From NCBI GenBank assembly GCA_030710515.1, contig JALBCR010001089.1, positions 186,001 to 250,000 of the forward strand: a stretch of 64,000 nucleotides of DNA, written 5' to 3'. Every line of letters starts with the position of its first letter. Positions within the stretch are counted from its first letter, which is position 1. Positions 1 through 11,270 of this stretch are shown one piece after another. Position numbers and translations under genes: made by a program. The notes beneath the pieces are model-generated. The model had not been told where the DNA came from, made no database searches, and was given only the letters and a program-made list of their open reading frames with translations. The stretch comes from Abscondita cerata. Lineage: Eukaryota; Arthropoda; Insecta; Coleoptera; Lampyridae.

Positions 1-369
1 GGTGAAATGAATGACTTAATGTGTTTATAAACCGGATTAGTTATTTCAAAAACTTTAGCAATATTTGATAGGATGTTTATAGGCCTGTAGTTTCTAACAT
101 CAGCTACGTCACCAGATTTGAAAATTGGTGTAATTTGAGAGATTTTCCAGATGTCAGAAAAGATACAACTTTTTAGAGATAAATTGAATAAGAAGGTTAG
201 GGGCTCTATAAAAATAAAATAACAGTCTTTTAACAAAAATGACGGTATTTGGTCTAAACCAGCGGTGGTTTTATTTTTTAAGTTTTTTATTGCAACAGTA
301 ACTTTATCTTCTGAAATATAAGAGACAGTGACATTAAGAATAGAGTTAATTTAACTATTATAGATGAAT

Positions 370-1405
370 AAAAATGAACCACCCATCCTTGACCTCTTTT
401 TTGAAGACAACCTAATAGTGAAATCAAAGATTAATTAATGTTACTCCTGCAGATCTTTAACTTCATCGCACCTTTTAACAAGTGTAGGATCAATTTGATA
501 AAAATAAACAGTGAGATTTAATTTACGAGAGAAAGATATTACTTTACATTTATCTAAATTCAAGAAAAGACAATTTTTGTTACACCAAAGTAAAAGCCTG
601 CCAATTTGTTGTTGTAATAAGAAACAATCATTAAGTGATGTAATTGACGAAAAAAATTTAAGGGCATCAGCAAAAAAAGTTTACAACAATTGAGTACACT
701 GGCTAAGTCGTTAATATAGATCAAAAATAATAATGGACCCAAATGAGATTCTTGGGGTACTCAGATGATGCAACAAAAGATTTCGATTGATAACTGTTAT
801 AACTGACATATTGCATGCGGTTTTTAAATACGAATTAAAGAATACTTGAAGAGAACTATTGAAACCCAAGCTAAGTAATTTATCAATAATAATGTTATGC
901 CCAATGGTATCGAAAGCCTTAGAAAAGTCGGTGTAAATCACATCGACTTGACCTCTATTATCCACGACCTCATACACATACTAAGTAAAAGACGCTAAGT
1001 TAGTGACAGTCAAGCGATTCTGCATGAAGCCATGTTGTGAAGGTGAAATGAATGACTTAATGTGTTTATAAACCGGATTAGTTATTTCAAAAACTTTAGC
1101 AATATTTGATAGGATGTTTATAGGCCTGTAGTTTCTAACATCAGCTACGTCACCAGATTTGAAAATTGGTGTAATTTGAGAGATTTTCCAGATGTCAGAA
1201 AGATACAACTTTTAGAGATAAATTGAATAAGAAGGTTAGGGGCTCTATAAAAATAAAATAACAGTCTTTTAACAAAAATGACGGTATTTGGTCTAAACCA
1301 GCGGTGGTTTTATTTTTAAGTTTTTTTATTGCAACAGTAACTTTATCTTCTAAAATATAAGAGACAGTGACATTAAGAATAGAGTTAATTTAACTATTAT
1401 AGATG
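370..1405 (-). pseudogene. Non-LTR reverse transcriptase domain, array copy 1
   Basis: On the minus strand the unit reads, in order: a fingers region with TTAGLDQIP near 1310; ITPIFKSGD and NYRPI near 1120-1180; a palm block with DFSKAFDTIGH near 900; GPLLFLIYINDLA near 700-740; and then the catalytic block. At the catalytic site this copy reads ADA instead of the usual ADD. Several frameshifts break the frame, for example between the GPLLF block and the catalytic block and near 980. The family is jockey/CR1-like by motif content. It has no endonuclease or ORF1 around it. It cannot encode an active enzyme. Confidence 0.8.
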
Positions 1406-2455
1406 AATAAAAATGAACCACCCATCCTTGACCTCTTTTTGAAGACAACCTAATAGTGAAATCAAAGATTAATTAATGTTTTTTAATGTTACTCCCGCAG
1501 ATCTTTAACTTCATCGCACCTTTTAACAAGTGTAGGATCAATTTGATAAGAATAAACAGTGAGATTTAATTTACGAGAGAAAGATATTTTTTACATTTAT
1601 CTAAATTCAAGAAAAGACAATTTTTGTTACACCAAAGTAAAAGCCTGTCAATTTGTTGTTGTAATAAGAAACAATCATTAAGTAATGTAATTGACGAAAA
1701 ATCTTAAGGTCATCAGCAAAAAAAGTTTACAACAATTGAGTACACTGGCTAAGTCGTTAATATAGATCAAAAATAATAATGGACCTAAATGAATCCTTGG
1801 GGTACTCAGTTGATGCAACAAAAGATTTCGATTGATAACTGTTATAACTGACATATTGCATGCGGTCTTTTAAATACAGAATTAAAGAATACTTGAAGAG
1901 AACTATTGAAACCCAAGCTAAGTAATTTATCAATAATAATGTTATGCCCAATGGTATCGAAAGCCTTAGAAAAATCGGTGTAAATCACATCGACTTGACC
2001 TCTATTATCCACGACCTCATACACATACTGAGTAAAAGACGCTAAGTTAGTGACAGTCAAGCAATTCTGCATGAAGCCATGTTGTGAAGGTGAAATGAAA
2101 TGTGTTTATAAACCGGATTAGTTATTTCAAAAACTTTAGCAATATTTGATAGGATGTTTATAGGCCTGTAGTTTCTAACATCAGCTACGTCACCAGATTT
2201 GAAAAATTGGTGTAATTTGAGAGATTTTCAGATGTCAGGAAAGATACAACTTTTAGAGATAAATTGAATAAGAAAGTTAGGGGCTCGATAAAATAAAATA
2301 ACAATCTTTTAACAAAATTGACGGTATTTGGTCTAAACCAGCGGTGGTTTTATTTTAAGTTTTTTTTATTGCAACAGTAACTTTATCTTCTGAAATATAA
2401 GAGACAGTGACATTAAGAATAGAGTTAATTTAACTATTATAGATGAATAAAAATC
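1406..2455 (-). pseudogene. Non-LTR reverse transcriptase domain, array copy 2
   Basis: Same domain and order as the neighbouring copies. This is the only copy whose catalytic block, near 1700-1715, reads as an intact FADDLKIF. Frameshifts remain on both sides: the DFSKAFDTIGH block (about 1975) and the YLKDRMQYVSYNS block (about 1850) lie in different frames. It may preserve the least changed active site of the array, but as a gene it is dead. Confidence 0.8.
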
Positions 2456-3480
2456 AACCACCATCCTTGACCTCTTTTTGAAGACAACCTATTAGTAAAA
2501 TCAAAGATTAATTAATGTTTTTTAATGTTTATCCGCAGATCTTTAACTTCATCGTACCTTTTAACAAGTGTAGAATCAATTTGATAAGAATAAACAGTGA
2601 GATTTAATTTACGAGAGAAAGATGTTACTTTACATTTATCTAAATTCAAGAAAAAGAGCAATTTTGTTACACCAAAGTAAAAGCCTGTCAATTTGTTGTT
2701 GTAATAGAAACAATCATTAAGTGATGTAATTGACGAAAAATTTGAAGGTTATCAGCATAAAAGTTTACAACAATTGAGTACACTGGCTAAGTCGTTAATA
2801 TAGATCCAAAAATAATAATGGACCCAAATGAGATCCCTTGGGGTACTCCAGATGATGTAACAAAAGATTTCGATTGATAACTGTTATAACTGACATATTG
2901 CATGCGGTCTTTTAAATACGAATTAAAGAATACTTGAAGAGAACTATTGAAACCAAAGCTAAGTAATTTATCAAAAATAATGTTATGCCCAATGGTATTG
3001 AAAGCCTTAGAAAAGTCGGTGTAAATCACATCGACTTGACCTCTATTATCCACCACCTCATACACATACTGAGTAAGGCGCTAAGTTAGTGACAGTCAAA
3101 CAATTCTGCATGAAGCCATGTTGTGAAGGTGAAATGAATTACTTAATGTGTTTATAAACCGGATTAGTTATTTCAAAAACTTTAGCAATATTTGATACAG
3201 GATGTTTATAGGCCTGTAGTTTCTAACATCAGCTACGTCACCAGATTTGAAAATTGGTGTAATTCGAGAGATTTTCCAGATGTCAGGAAAGATACAACTT
3301 TTTAGAGATAAATTGAATAAGAAGGTTAGGGGCTCGATATAAAATAAAATAACAGTCTTTTTAACAAAAATGACGGTATTTGGTCTAAACCATCTTATTG
3401 CAACAGTAACTTTATCTTCTGAAATATAAGAGACAGTGACATTAAGAATATAGTTAATTTAACTATTATAGATGAATAAA
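2456..3480 (-). pseudogene. Non-LTR reverse transcriptase domain, array copy 3
   Basis: Minus-strand frame 2787-3065 is open through DFSKAFNTIGH, the YLKDRMQYVSYNS stretch and SGVPQG, so this copy has the longest uninterrupted palm segment. The catalytic block near 2750 reads YADN, so the second catalytic aspartate is replaced by Asn. A deletion of about 25 bases near 3391 (compare 1300-1330 in copy 2) removes part of the fingers region. Confidence 0.78.
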
Positions 3481-3550
3481 AAATCAACCACCCATCCTTG
3501 ACCTCTTTTTTGAAGATAACCTAATAGTGAAATCAAGATTAATTAATGTT

Positions 3551-4194
3551 TTTGTTTTGAGTTATTGACAAACTTAGACTTCTCAAGTTTTCGTTTTAGC
3601 TAAAATCTCCTCTATTTTATTTGTAAAAATTAAAAAAAAATAGTTTTGACGTTTTTCAGGCAGTTTTAGTTTTTTCAGTTAGTTTTCTAAAAATACTTTT
3701 TAAATTTCAAGTTGCATAATGTTAAATTATTTTTATATTGAACGAGTAATTGGCTATGACGTTAAAAAAATGTTAGAAGCCATGGTAGGTCAAATAACTC
3801 ATTTACTGCTTTAAAAAAAAGTAATTTGAACGTTTTAATTGTTTCTGGCAGGCTTGTCGTCGTAAGAACTCTAGTATAGTAGCATAGATATATCTGTCAT
3901 TACTCAATAAATTATGAAAAAATCAAGGATTTGTAATATAATCAAATAAAACAACAAAAATAACAAAATTTTTATCCAAAGAAGTAATTCTAACACTGAA
4001 ACCACAACTTCTTTTTAACCATTAATACAAAATTACAAACAAAGCAACAAAGAATAAAAAATATCTATAAAGAAACGAGCAAAGAGATAAAAGAAAGTAT
4101 AGGTAATTCATAATGTAGTACAATTTTTACATAGTTTCGAATTCATGTCAATTTCTTTATTACATTTCTCATACCATTATAAATACAGGGTCTC
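3551..4194. other. AT-rich spacer, no gene seen
   Basis: Low-complexity A/T sequence to the right of the tandem array. No open frame with recognisable protein similarity and no RNA gene signature seen. Confidence 0.6.
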
Positions 4195-4545
4195 AACTTA
4201 TTTTAAGTCAAATGGAACACTCTGTACTTTTTTAGTCTCTAGTGTGCAGGTTGAAGTGAAATTTTCTACTCTTGTTGCCGTTATGATTAGACTTACAACT
4301 CACAATAATGATTTAAAAATGTATTTGGATTAGGTCAAATTCGCACAGTTATTCTGTTTCTCCAAACAATACTAATCATGGTCGATTCGATAACAGATCT
4401 GGTACGCGTCAATAGTAGAAAAGTGGAAATACACTCCAAAGAAGAAGTCGTAATTGTAACAATGTATATGATTTGAAAGAGAATTTCAACCCTGCACCCG
4501 ACAAAGTAAAAAATACCAGGGCGTTCCATTTGACTTAAATAAGTT
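4195..4545. mobile_element. MITE with ~65 bp terminal inverted repeats
   Basis: Positions 4195-4265 reappear inverted at 4475-4545 with about 80 percent identity. Both ends begin AACTTATTT and contain AAGTCAAATGGAAC. Total length is 351 bases with no coding potential of its own; the short open frames on both strands simply run through the arms. No clear target duplication is visible. Confidence 0.75.
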
Positions 4546-5036
4546 ATTTACTCTTTAACATGACAAACTGTAAAATTTATTTAAATATGAAACACTTAGT
4601 GTTACATTTTTTAATCTATGGACACATCTTCGTTTGCTATAGTCATTTCTCCTCACAAAAACCAAAAATTAAACCGATATGGGTTCCCGAAAAATGTTAT
4701 GCTGATATTTCCACTGAACTTTTGCACCTGTAATCCTAGCTACAGGAAATGTTATACAAAGTGACCTAAAATTTGACATAGAATCCAAAAATATAATAAT
4801 ATATATACAACCAGGAGTGTCAAAATAATGAAAATAATTTAGTTGACTTTGTCCAATTTTCCAAATTTTGAAATTTTTGTCATATATACTTTTCCATATA
4901 CGGCTAATGGCGGTTCCCGGTGCAAAACCCTGTATGTATTTGAAACATTGAAAATTTTTATCTAAGTTTATTTATATTTTTGTTAACACTTCTATAATAA
5001 TCGAAGGATTGACTTATGTAACTGCTTACATCTGTC
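4546..5036. other. Spacer with no gene seen
   Basis: Non-coding AT-rich sequence. It contains one more copy of the recurring CCCTGTAT motif near 4928, a word found at many repeat ends in this window. Confidence 0.5.
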
Positions 5037-7660
5037 GACAACGACCAGGAATGCGTTTATCCGGCAACCACTACAGCTGGTCCTGCACTTCGTTGAGTTT
5101 TAGACCCATCCGTGTAAAGAACAACCGACTTGATATTATTATTCGGCTGTGGTGTCTTTTTTAGGTAAAACGCTCAGATCGTTCAAAAGTTCAAAAGGTT
5201 CTTCTGTCGTTCACCGCGGCGATTCAGTTAGCTGCGGTAGTAGGCGAGGGGATGGTTAATCCTAATACAGTGCACATCTCCAACGCCCGTACGCCGACTG
5301 GTTTTGAAATTGTTGGCCTTTCGAGATATTTCGTAGTGTGCCTGAATGGGACGCCAAAGTTCCGGTCACTAGGTTGTAATCTTATGTTAACTACATAACT
5401 AGTAAGAAGATGTGGGCGTCTACTTTGCAGTGGTAAAACACTAGATTTGCTTTGTAAACTTGCAGCCGGGCTTGGGCGAAATACTCCTAGACAACACCTA
5501 GCGACGAATTTTGGATCGGGTCCAGCAATGCAAGGCCGTGCTGATGAATACGCGACACAACCGTAGTTGATTTTTTGAGGATCATAAAAAGGTAGGTATC
5601 GAGCAGCGTCTCTATCTCCCTTCTAAACCTAGTACCCAAAATCGCTCTTAGCGGGTTCAAAGCAGCCTTGCACCTTTGTATGAGGTCAGTAATGTGCGGC
5701 TTCCAAGTGAGCTTCGAATCAAAGGAATGTCCTAGAAATCTAGTTGTTTCCTTGCATGATATTGGGATGTCTTTCATATATAGCAGAGGTCTGTAGTACG
5801 GTTTTCTCATACGACCAAAATGAACACTTTTTTGCAGAATGGATTTTATCGCTTCTTGTAATTTATTGACTATTGGTCTCCTTTTTAGAACCGAGAAAAA
5901 TAAATCGTTTACGTATCTGTCTACTGATGCATCGACGGACGCTACTATATTGCAACAACAAAAAAGGTCACGTTATTCGTGGAACCACGCGGTACTCTTT
6001 TTTCTAGGACCCTTCGCGTTTTAACACATTTTTAATTTGGACTCTGAAGTTCCTGATGTCTAAGAAAGAAGCCACAAATTTCAACACGTAACCTGTCAGT
6101 TCCTAATAGTGAAGCTTGTGGACGATTCTGTAGCGTCAGGACGGGTCGTAAGCTTTGACTTCTTTCTAGGCGACTGGGTAAGTATTTCGTAAGAGATTTT
6201 ATTTGGACCTGGTGTGAACTTTTTGCACTTCCTTAACGCCTCTTTCAACTCGGACATGCAAAATCGGCCGTTGATGGGTCGATTATCTTGTTGGCGGTTA
6301 ATGTCTAATCTAATCCACAACATCAATTTTTTTTGTATTGTTGGCCTGCTACCGCAAGCTCAAGTGGTCACATTCCCGGTCAACCTTGATCGTGGTAACA
6401 CTATATAGCTTTCTTCTCCGATCAAGATGATAAGATGTACGCGAGTTTAACCGTTAGGTGTATATATCGATGTAGTCTAGTATTTTTTGTGATTTTAATT
6501 TTACTTTATATTTATAATATTTATAGCATGACTATTATCAAAAATTACTTAATTACAATATGTTTTTTGTATTTTGTTTCCGTATTAAGTTAAATTTTGT
6601 TAGTTTTTTTTCGAATTTGATTATTTTAATGTTTTTTTCATCAACTGCCGTATCTGAAACGCGTCCTTTTAATTCTAAATTGATTGCGTTAGGATTTTTG
6701 TGGTCCTTGCTACCGTTTTAATTGTATGCCACACATCTGCTATCGGTGTTGATCTATTAATCGACGACACGTACTCATGCCATGAAGCTCGTTTTCTCTC
6801 CAACATTGTCCGACGAGCTTGCGCTCTAGTTCTTCTAAAAACGATTAAGTTGTGCAACGTCGGGTTCCTTTGAATACGTCAAATAAACGTTTCTTTTCGG
6901 TTATAGCCAACCGTACTCGTTGGTTCCACCATGGAACAGGTGTATGTCGTACCTCCTGCTATAGGTATGTTGTTTTCAGCAGCACAGAGGATGGCAGAGG
7001 TGTGAACCTTCACTACATTTTCAACAGAGTCCGATAGTTCTGGGATTACCAAAGCCTCTCTATAACTGTCCCAGTCGGCATGCAAAATCACCCACTTTTT
7101 GGGAGTGACAAAAAGTAGGTGTTTGATTCCGAGCTGCTTGGTTATAAGGAAATGATCGCTGTCGTGTAGATGATCTAATGTGAACCACGCGACCTTGTGA
7201 GCGACGTCCAACGTGCAGAAGGACAAATATATAGCTGAAAAGCTGTTAGACCTCGTGTTTATAAACGTTGGAGAGTCAGTTTAGCAAAACCAGTTGATTG
7301 TTGTCGAAGTTGCGACGTCCTGTAGCGTTGACGCTGGCAGATCCCCATAAATGGTTATGGGCGTTAAAATCCTCGACTAAAAGGAACGGTCGCGGTAGGT
7401 CTCTTAAGTAAGTCATCTAGGTCTTGCGATCTCCATTCCGCGTTAGGTAAGTACATGTGACAGATAGCAAGGTTTACGACCGCTAATTCTGCTATTGCCT
7501 GTAGGTTTGTGACGATATTGACTCTCGACCCACGTCCGTCATTTCTGAGAAGGATCGCTAACCCAGCTACGATGGATCTAACTGCCTGAATATCTTTCCT
7601 TAAGATTTTATAGTCTTTAGTGCGTAGCAAAAAAAAGGAATTATAATCCCTGATCGTGTG
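5037..7660 (-). pseudogene. Broken non-LTR retrotransposon with endonuclease, reverse transcriptase and RNase H
   Basis: The element runs right to left. The endonuclease/exonuclease/phosphatase domain starts near 7630, continues through a YLPNAEW block (about 7450) and a DFNAHNHLWGS block near 7370-7330, and ends with SDHFLI near 7150. A linker of the RR..RKRASWHEYV type lies at 6675-6857. The reverse transcriptase fingers block (ELKEAL..CK..TPGPNKISYEIL) lies at 6200-6290. About 200 codons of the palm, including the catalytic aspartates, appear deleted between about 6200 and 5810. The thumb (FLGHSFDSKLTWKPHI) follows at 5487-5810. An RNase H start (LYTDGSKT) lies near 5100-5125, followed soon by a stop. 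The RNase H domain separates it from the jockey-type element at 56-61 kb; an I- or LOA-like clade is my inference. Confidence 0.85.
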
Positions 7661-7749
7661 AGTATGGTGCGGTCATAATAAAGTGTGTGAGAGTTTATTT
7701 ATTAAATTTTCTTATTCCGAAAATTAAGCAAGAAACAAGAACTTTCCCA

Positions 7750-10497
7750 CTATGCAACCACCCCATGTTGCATACTGGGAAAGATACATGTGTATAGTGG
7801 GACAATGGTTTTAAAGCCAAATAAATAAATACAAAAATAAATTTTGGTCGTTTATTGACAAAATAATAAATCTTCTAAATAAACTGAGTAGGTCGCCCAA
7901 TCGTAATGATAGGAAAACATATCTCTCAACATAACTTTAACTAGAACACATAACTTGAGCTAGAAAACATAACTTGAACTTATAGTTTTCATCTTACCTA
8001 TCAAAATAAATATATTCGGAGAGGTAGTACAAATGGGAAAGTATTAACTAGGCTATAAATTCAAAACAAGAAAGAAATTAACAGTGGCGAAAGCATTATT
8101 GCATATGAAAGTCATCGAAATCAAAAAAGCCACTGCTTAGCTGCTCTTTCAGTTCCGCCAGAAGCAAAAAGCAGGAAGTTTTTGAATGATATTTTCTTCC
8201 GACATAACATCTTCTCCGTTTCAGGAAAGCTGAACCTATTATTTGGATTTTTTTCATGAAATTAACTGTGTATTCATCTTTCTCTATTTTTTTCTATTTG
8301 ACCAACGAAGTGTTTGGTGCTTTTTTCATGGGATACTGAACAAGTATGAAATTAGATATATTAAGTATCTCATTTTGATCCTTCATAAATTCATCGGAGA
8401 TATCCGCATCTGAATCATCATCACATATTTCAGTCACTGAAAAGTCACTCTCGCTTGAGCTGTCATTTTTCGGCGCGAATAAATTTCTCTTAACTTCCTT
8501 GGCCTTCTCAATTCTCTGTCGCTTTTGAGATGTTTTTCCAACTTCAACCTCAATATTTCGTTCTTCTCTTCAATTATGGGAGTATCAGTCAATACAGTAG
8601 AAGTAGTTTTTCCTGGCACTAGTATTTGTTTTTTGAGGTGCAGCCTTTGCAAATGGTCTTACAGCTTCCGGGGTAACAATATTCTCTTTGAGTGATTTTA
8701 TTCCAGTGCTGGACATTCCAGAGCAACTTGGAATTGGATTTTCAACAGAGTTATCTGCAGTTGTATTGGCCAATTGAACTGGTTTCTCGGTTTCAATTCG
8801 GTCTGACACGTAACATTTAAAGGACAAATGCCAGTTTTTTCAAATCCTTTGATAATGTTTTTAGGTGTGAAAGCTAGTGGAAACGATTTTCCAACTATAT
8901 CGGCGATGTTATAGATTGTCACAGGAATGCCGGGGTTTTGTAGCATCCAGTCATCCATTGATCTGTTGTAGTAGATTTTGAAAGGGCCAAAACAACTGAC
9001 GTCCAAAGGTTGCAAGCGATGGCTACAGTGAGGTGGTAATGTAAGAAGAACTATGCCATGTTTTTGCAATATTCAAGTACCCTAACATCTGTATGACTCT
9101 CGTGGTTATCAAGAATAAGTAAAATTTTATTGTCATTGTTACAATGTATGGTGTCTGAAACATGCTGTAAGTATTCTATAAAATTACTACCACACATCCA
9201 TCCACTAGCATTCGCTGTTCCTTTTGATCCAGGGGAGCACCAAGCAGCATGTGTGGCTTGAAATGTATGCGTGGAAATACGAAGAAGGGTGGTACAAATG
9301 TCCCATTGGCGCATATAGTGGCACACATTGTTACTAGTATACCTCTTTCGCCACTAGTAATTTTACCAACCTGTTTTTGACCACATGGTGCAGCTATTTT
9401 TGGAGGCTTATGTACAGTAGTTACACCAGTTTCGTCACAGTTAAAAATTTGGTTGGGGTTGAAACTGTATTTGTCCAGAACTGTACGCAAGTTTTTGAAA
9501 AAAAGTTCTACATTGTGGCGGTTGAAGCTAGTTGCGCGACTCAGACTTGTGGCCTCGGGCGTTCTCAGGCTTATCTTATGTCGGATTCGGAAAAGTTTGA
9601 ACCATTCTTCCCCAGCGATTTTATTTTCTGACCATTTTCTTGGAATATTTTTCTTATTTGCGTCGGCATATCTATAAGCCAACTCTCTAGCTTCTTTGCT
9701 TGTTAATCCGTAGCACATTTGGGATGAAGTAACTAAATATTCGCTAAGCAGTTGTTCTTCATCGTCACTGAAAATTTGCTTAAAGCCATGTTGCCTCTGA
9801 AAATTTACTTCCTGCGTGTTTGCTTCATTGATGTTATGTTTTTTCAAGTGTCTATGCAACGCTGATTTGCTCAAAATTGAAGTGCAGCATTCCTAATATT
9901 GATCTCATTTCTAAGAACAGCCTCTACTGCCTTTCGCATTTTTTCAGCATTCTCAAGGTGTATTCTCCCACTCTCAAAAACGATTTTTTTATTTTTCGGC
10001 CCCTTTTCTTGTCCATTTCTGGAAAAAAAGGTAATTAGAGAGTTAAACTTGAAAGAAACAAAATATTCTATTAGAGAGCAAAAAATTTTTTGTCCCAATA
10101 TGCAACCCGAAAATTCTGTCCCACTATACACCCGTATACACTTTTTAACATTTTCCGAATTAAAAAAAAACAAACAAATAACATTGAAAACTAACCTCAA
10201 CTCACCTTCAAGACATCTTCGGGCACAATTATTCTCAAATACGGAACAAACAAATGAATATTTCTGGCCTAAACTGTGCCCAACACGTGGTCGTATAAAA
10301 AAACTTTGACACTCTGATGCTCACATTAACAAGATTGACGCCATACTGAAGACTTTAGCGGCGAGTGGCAAGGGTATATCCACTGCGCATATATGATGCA
10401 GTTGACACAACTTTTTTCGGTATTTTAAGCGATACCGTTGGCGGGCAATTTGAATTGTCCCACTATGGAACCTGTCCCACTATACAACAGTTTCCCC
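7750..10497 (-). mobile_element. pogo-type DNA transposon
   Basis: A transposase pseudogene is flanked by inverted ends. The right end, read inward on the minus strand from 10497, and the left end at about 7767-7805 share a tract of the type GTTGYATA..GGGA followed by ATAGTGGGACAA. A TA dinucleotide flanks the right end at 10498, fitting the TA duplication of the Tc1/mariner/pogo superfamily. The left end lies between 7751 and 7775 because the sequence there is itself palindromic. A 14-16 base motif close to GTCCCACTATRCAAC occurs seven times, near both ends and upstream of the transposase start. Confidence 0.75.
8121..10016 (-). pseudogene. pogo/Jerky-type DDE transposase, frameshifted
   Basis: The likely start is the ATG at 10016, beginning MDKKRGRK, a basic, nuclear-localisation-like start. 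After a frameshift comes a helix-turn-helix of the pipsqueak type (AEKMRKAVEAV then SKSALHRHLKKH), broken by a one-base shift near 9876. The CENP-B-like second DNA-binding domain follows (9600-9800). The catalytic domain then shows FNCDETGV (about 9430), LLILDNHESH (about 9100) and LQPLDVS (about 9015), the three acidic positions of DDE_1 enzymes. Further shifts occur near 9260, 9060 and 8790. The C-terminal tail has a basic region with ILVQYP and FSFPE blocks and ends at the stop 8121-8123. Length, about 630 codons, fits insect pogo transposases. It is not functional as it stands. Confidence 0.88.
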
Positions 10498-10689
10498 TAT
10501 GCATCAGATATTTGTGAGAAAAATGCTATAGGTATAAGAAGATTTAAAAACAAGCGTTTTGTGCAAAACTCCAAACCGTTCTGATACTTACAAACGTGTA
10601 AAAGAGTGTCGAAAGTGTGCGGCGATATAAAACATTTTGTTAGAACAGAACAAAATAAACGCATAAGCGTCAACTCGCAATTAATAATT

Positions 10690-11270
10690 TTGATAAAAAA
10701 AGTAAAAAAAAAGATTCGTTGGAGGAAAATCAACATATAAGAAAGAAGAAAAGTGCACCGCGAAGCAATTATAAACTTCAGTAACGGCCAACAATTGTAA
10801 AATGTATCTAACTGGTAAGCCATTAATACAAACGCTTCCTGCTACCAACTACCGTTCCTACGTCGGAACAAAACGAGATACCGCACGCGCACACTTTTTT
10901 TTTAAGAAGAGTTAAAATGAAAATTGTGTGTTAGAAAAAATAGTTCAAATAAAACTTATAGACAATAAATTTTCTAACACTTTTTCTTTCATATCTTTTT
11001 TTGTATAAATAATATTCGTGGAGACAATGTTAAAACAGTTAATGTCACGTGATAACCATATCTCAGTAATTACTTATAGGATCAAAAATAGTTTAAACAA
11101 AAGTTTTGTATAATTAAATTATAAACAACTTTTTAATTGAGGAAAAATATGTAACATAAATAGTATTGTAAATATTCCAAGATTTCGAAAATCTATGTAG
11201 GGTAACGGCTGTTTTGGCTTGTATAGATTATGCTGAAAATCTATGATCAGATTTGCACTATTATAAATAA
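10690..11270 (+). repeat. Dispersed repeat, copy A
   Basis: This stretch aligns in the same orientation with 40320-41010. Shared landmarks are the ACCGCGAAGCAAT tract, a GTCACGTGAT tract, GGATCAAAAATAGTTTAAAC, and a run ending near GTAACGGC / TTAACGGC. Identity is patchy, about 75-80 percent by eye. No protein is encoded. The two copies are probably old insertions of the same non-autonomous element; termini cannot be fixed from two copies. Confidence 0.7.

Larger units (their letters stand above)
1..3550. repeat. Tandem array of ~1.04 kb units made of a reverse transcriptase domain
   Basis: The same sequence restarts at 1, 1042, 2089 and 3128, giving periods of 1041, 1047 and 1039 bases. The fourth copy stops at about 3550, and the left edge runs off the window. 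Copies are nearly identical and differ mostly by single-base indels in homopolymers plus a few substitutions. Read on the minus strand, each unit spans the core of a non-LTR retrotransposon reverse transcriptase. The true head-to-tail joints (end of thumb-like region to start of fingers-like region) fall near 365, 1405, 2455 and 3480. Ordinary non-LTR insertions do not form such arrays, so a later duplication or rolling-circle-like event is inferred. Confidence 0.9.

Noticed and set aside
9377..9677. Plus-strand open frames of 74-84 codons
   Set aside because: They are antisense to the pogo transposase, whose motifs are clear on the other strand.
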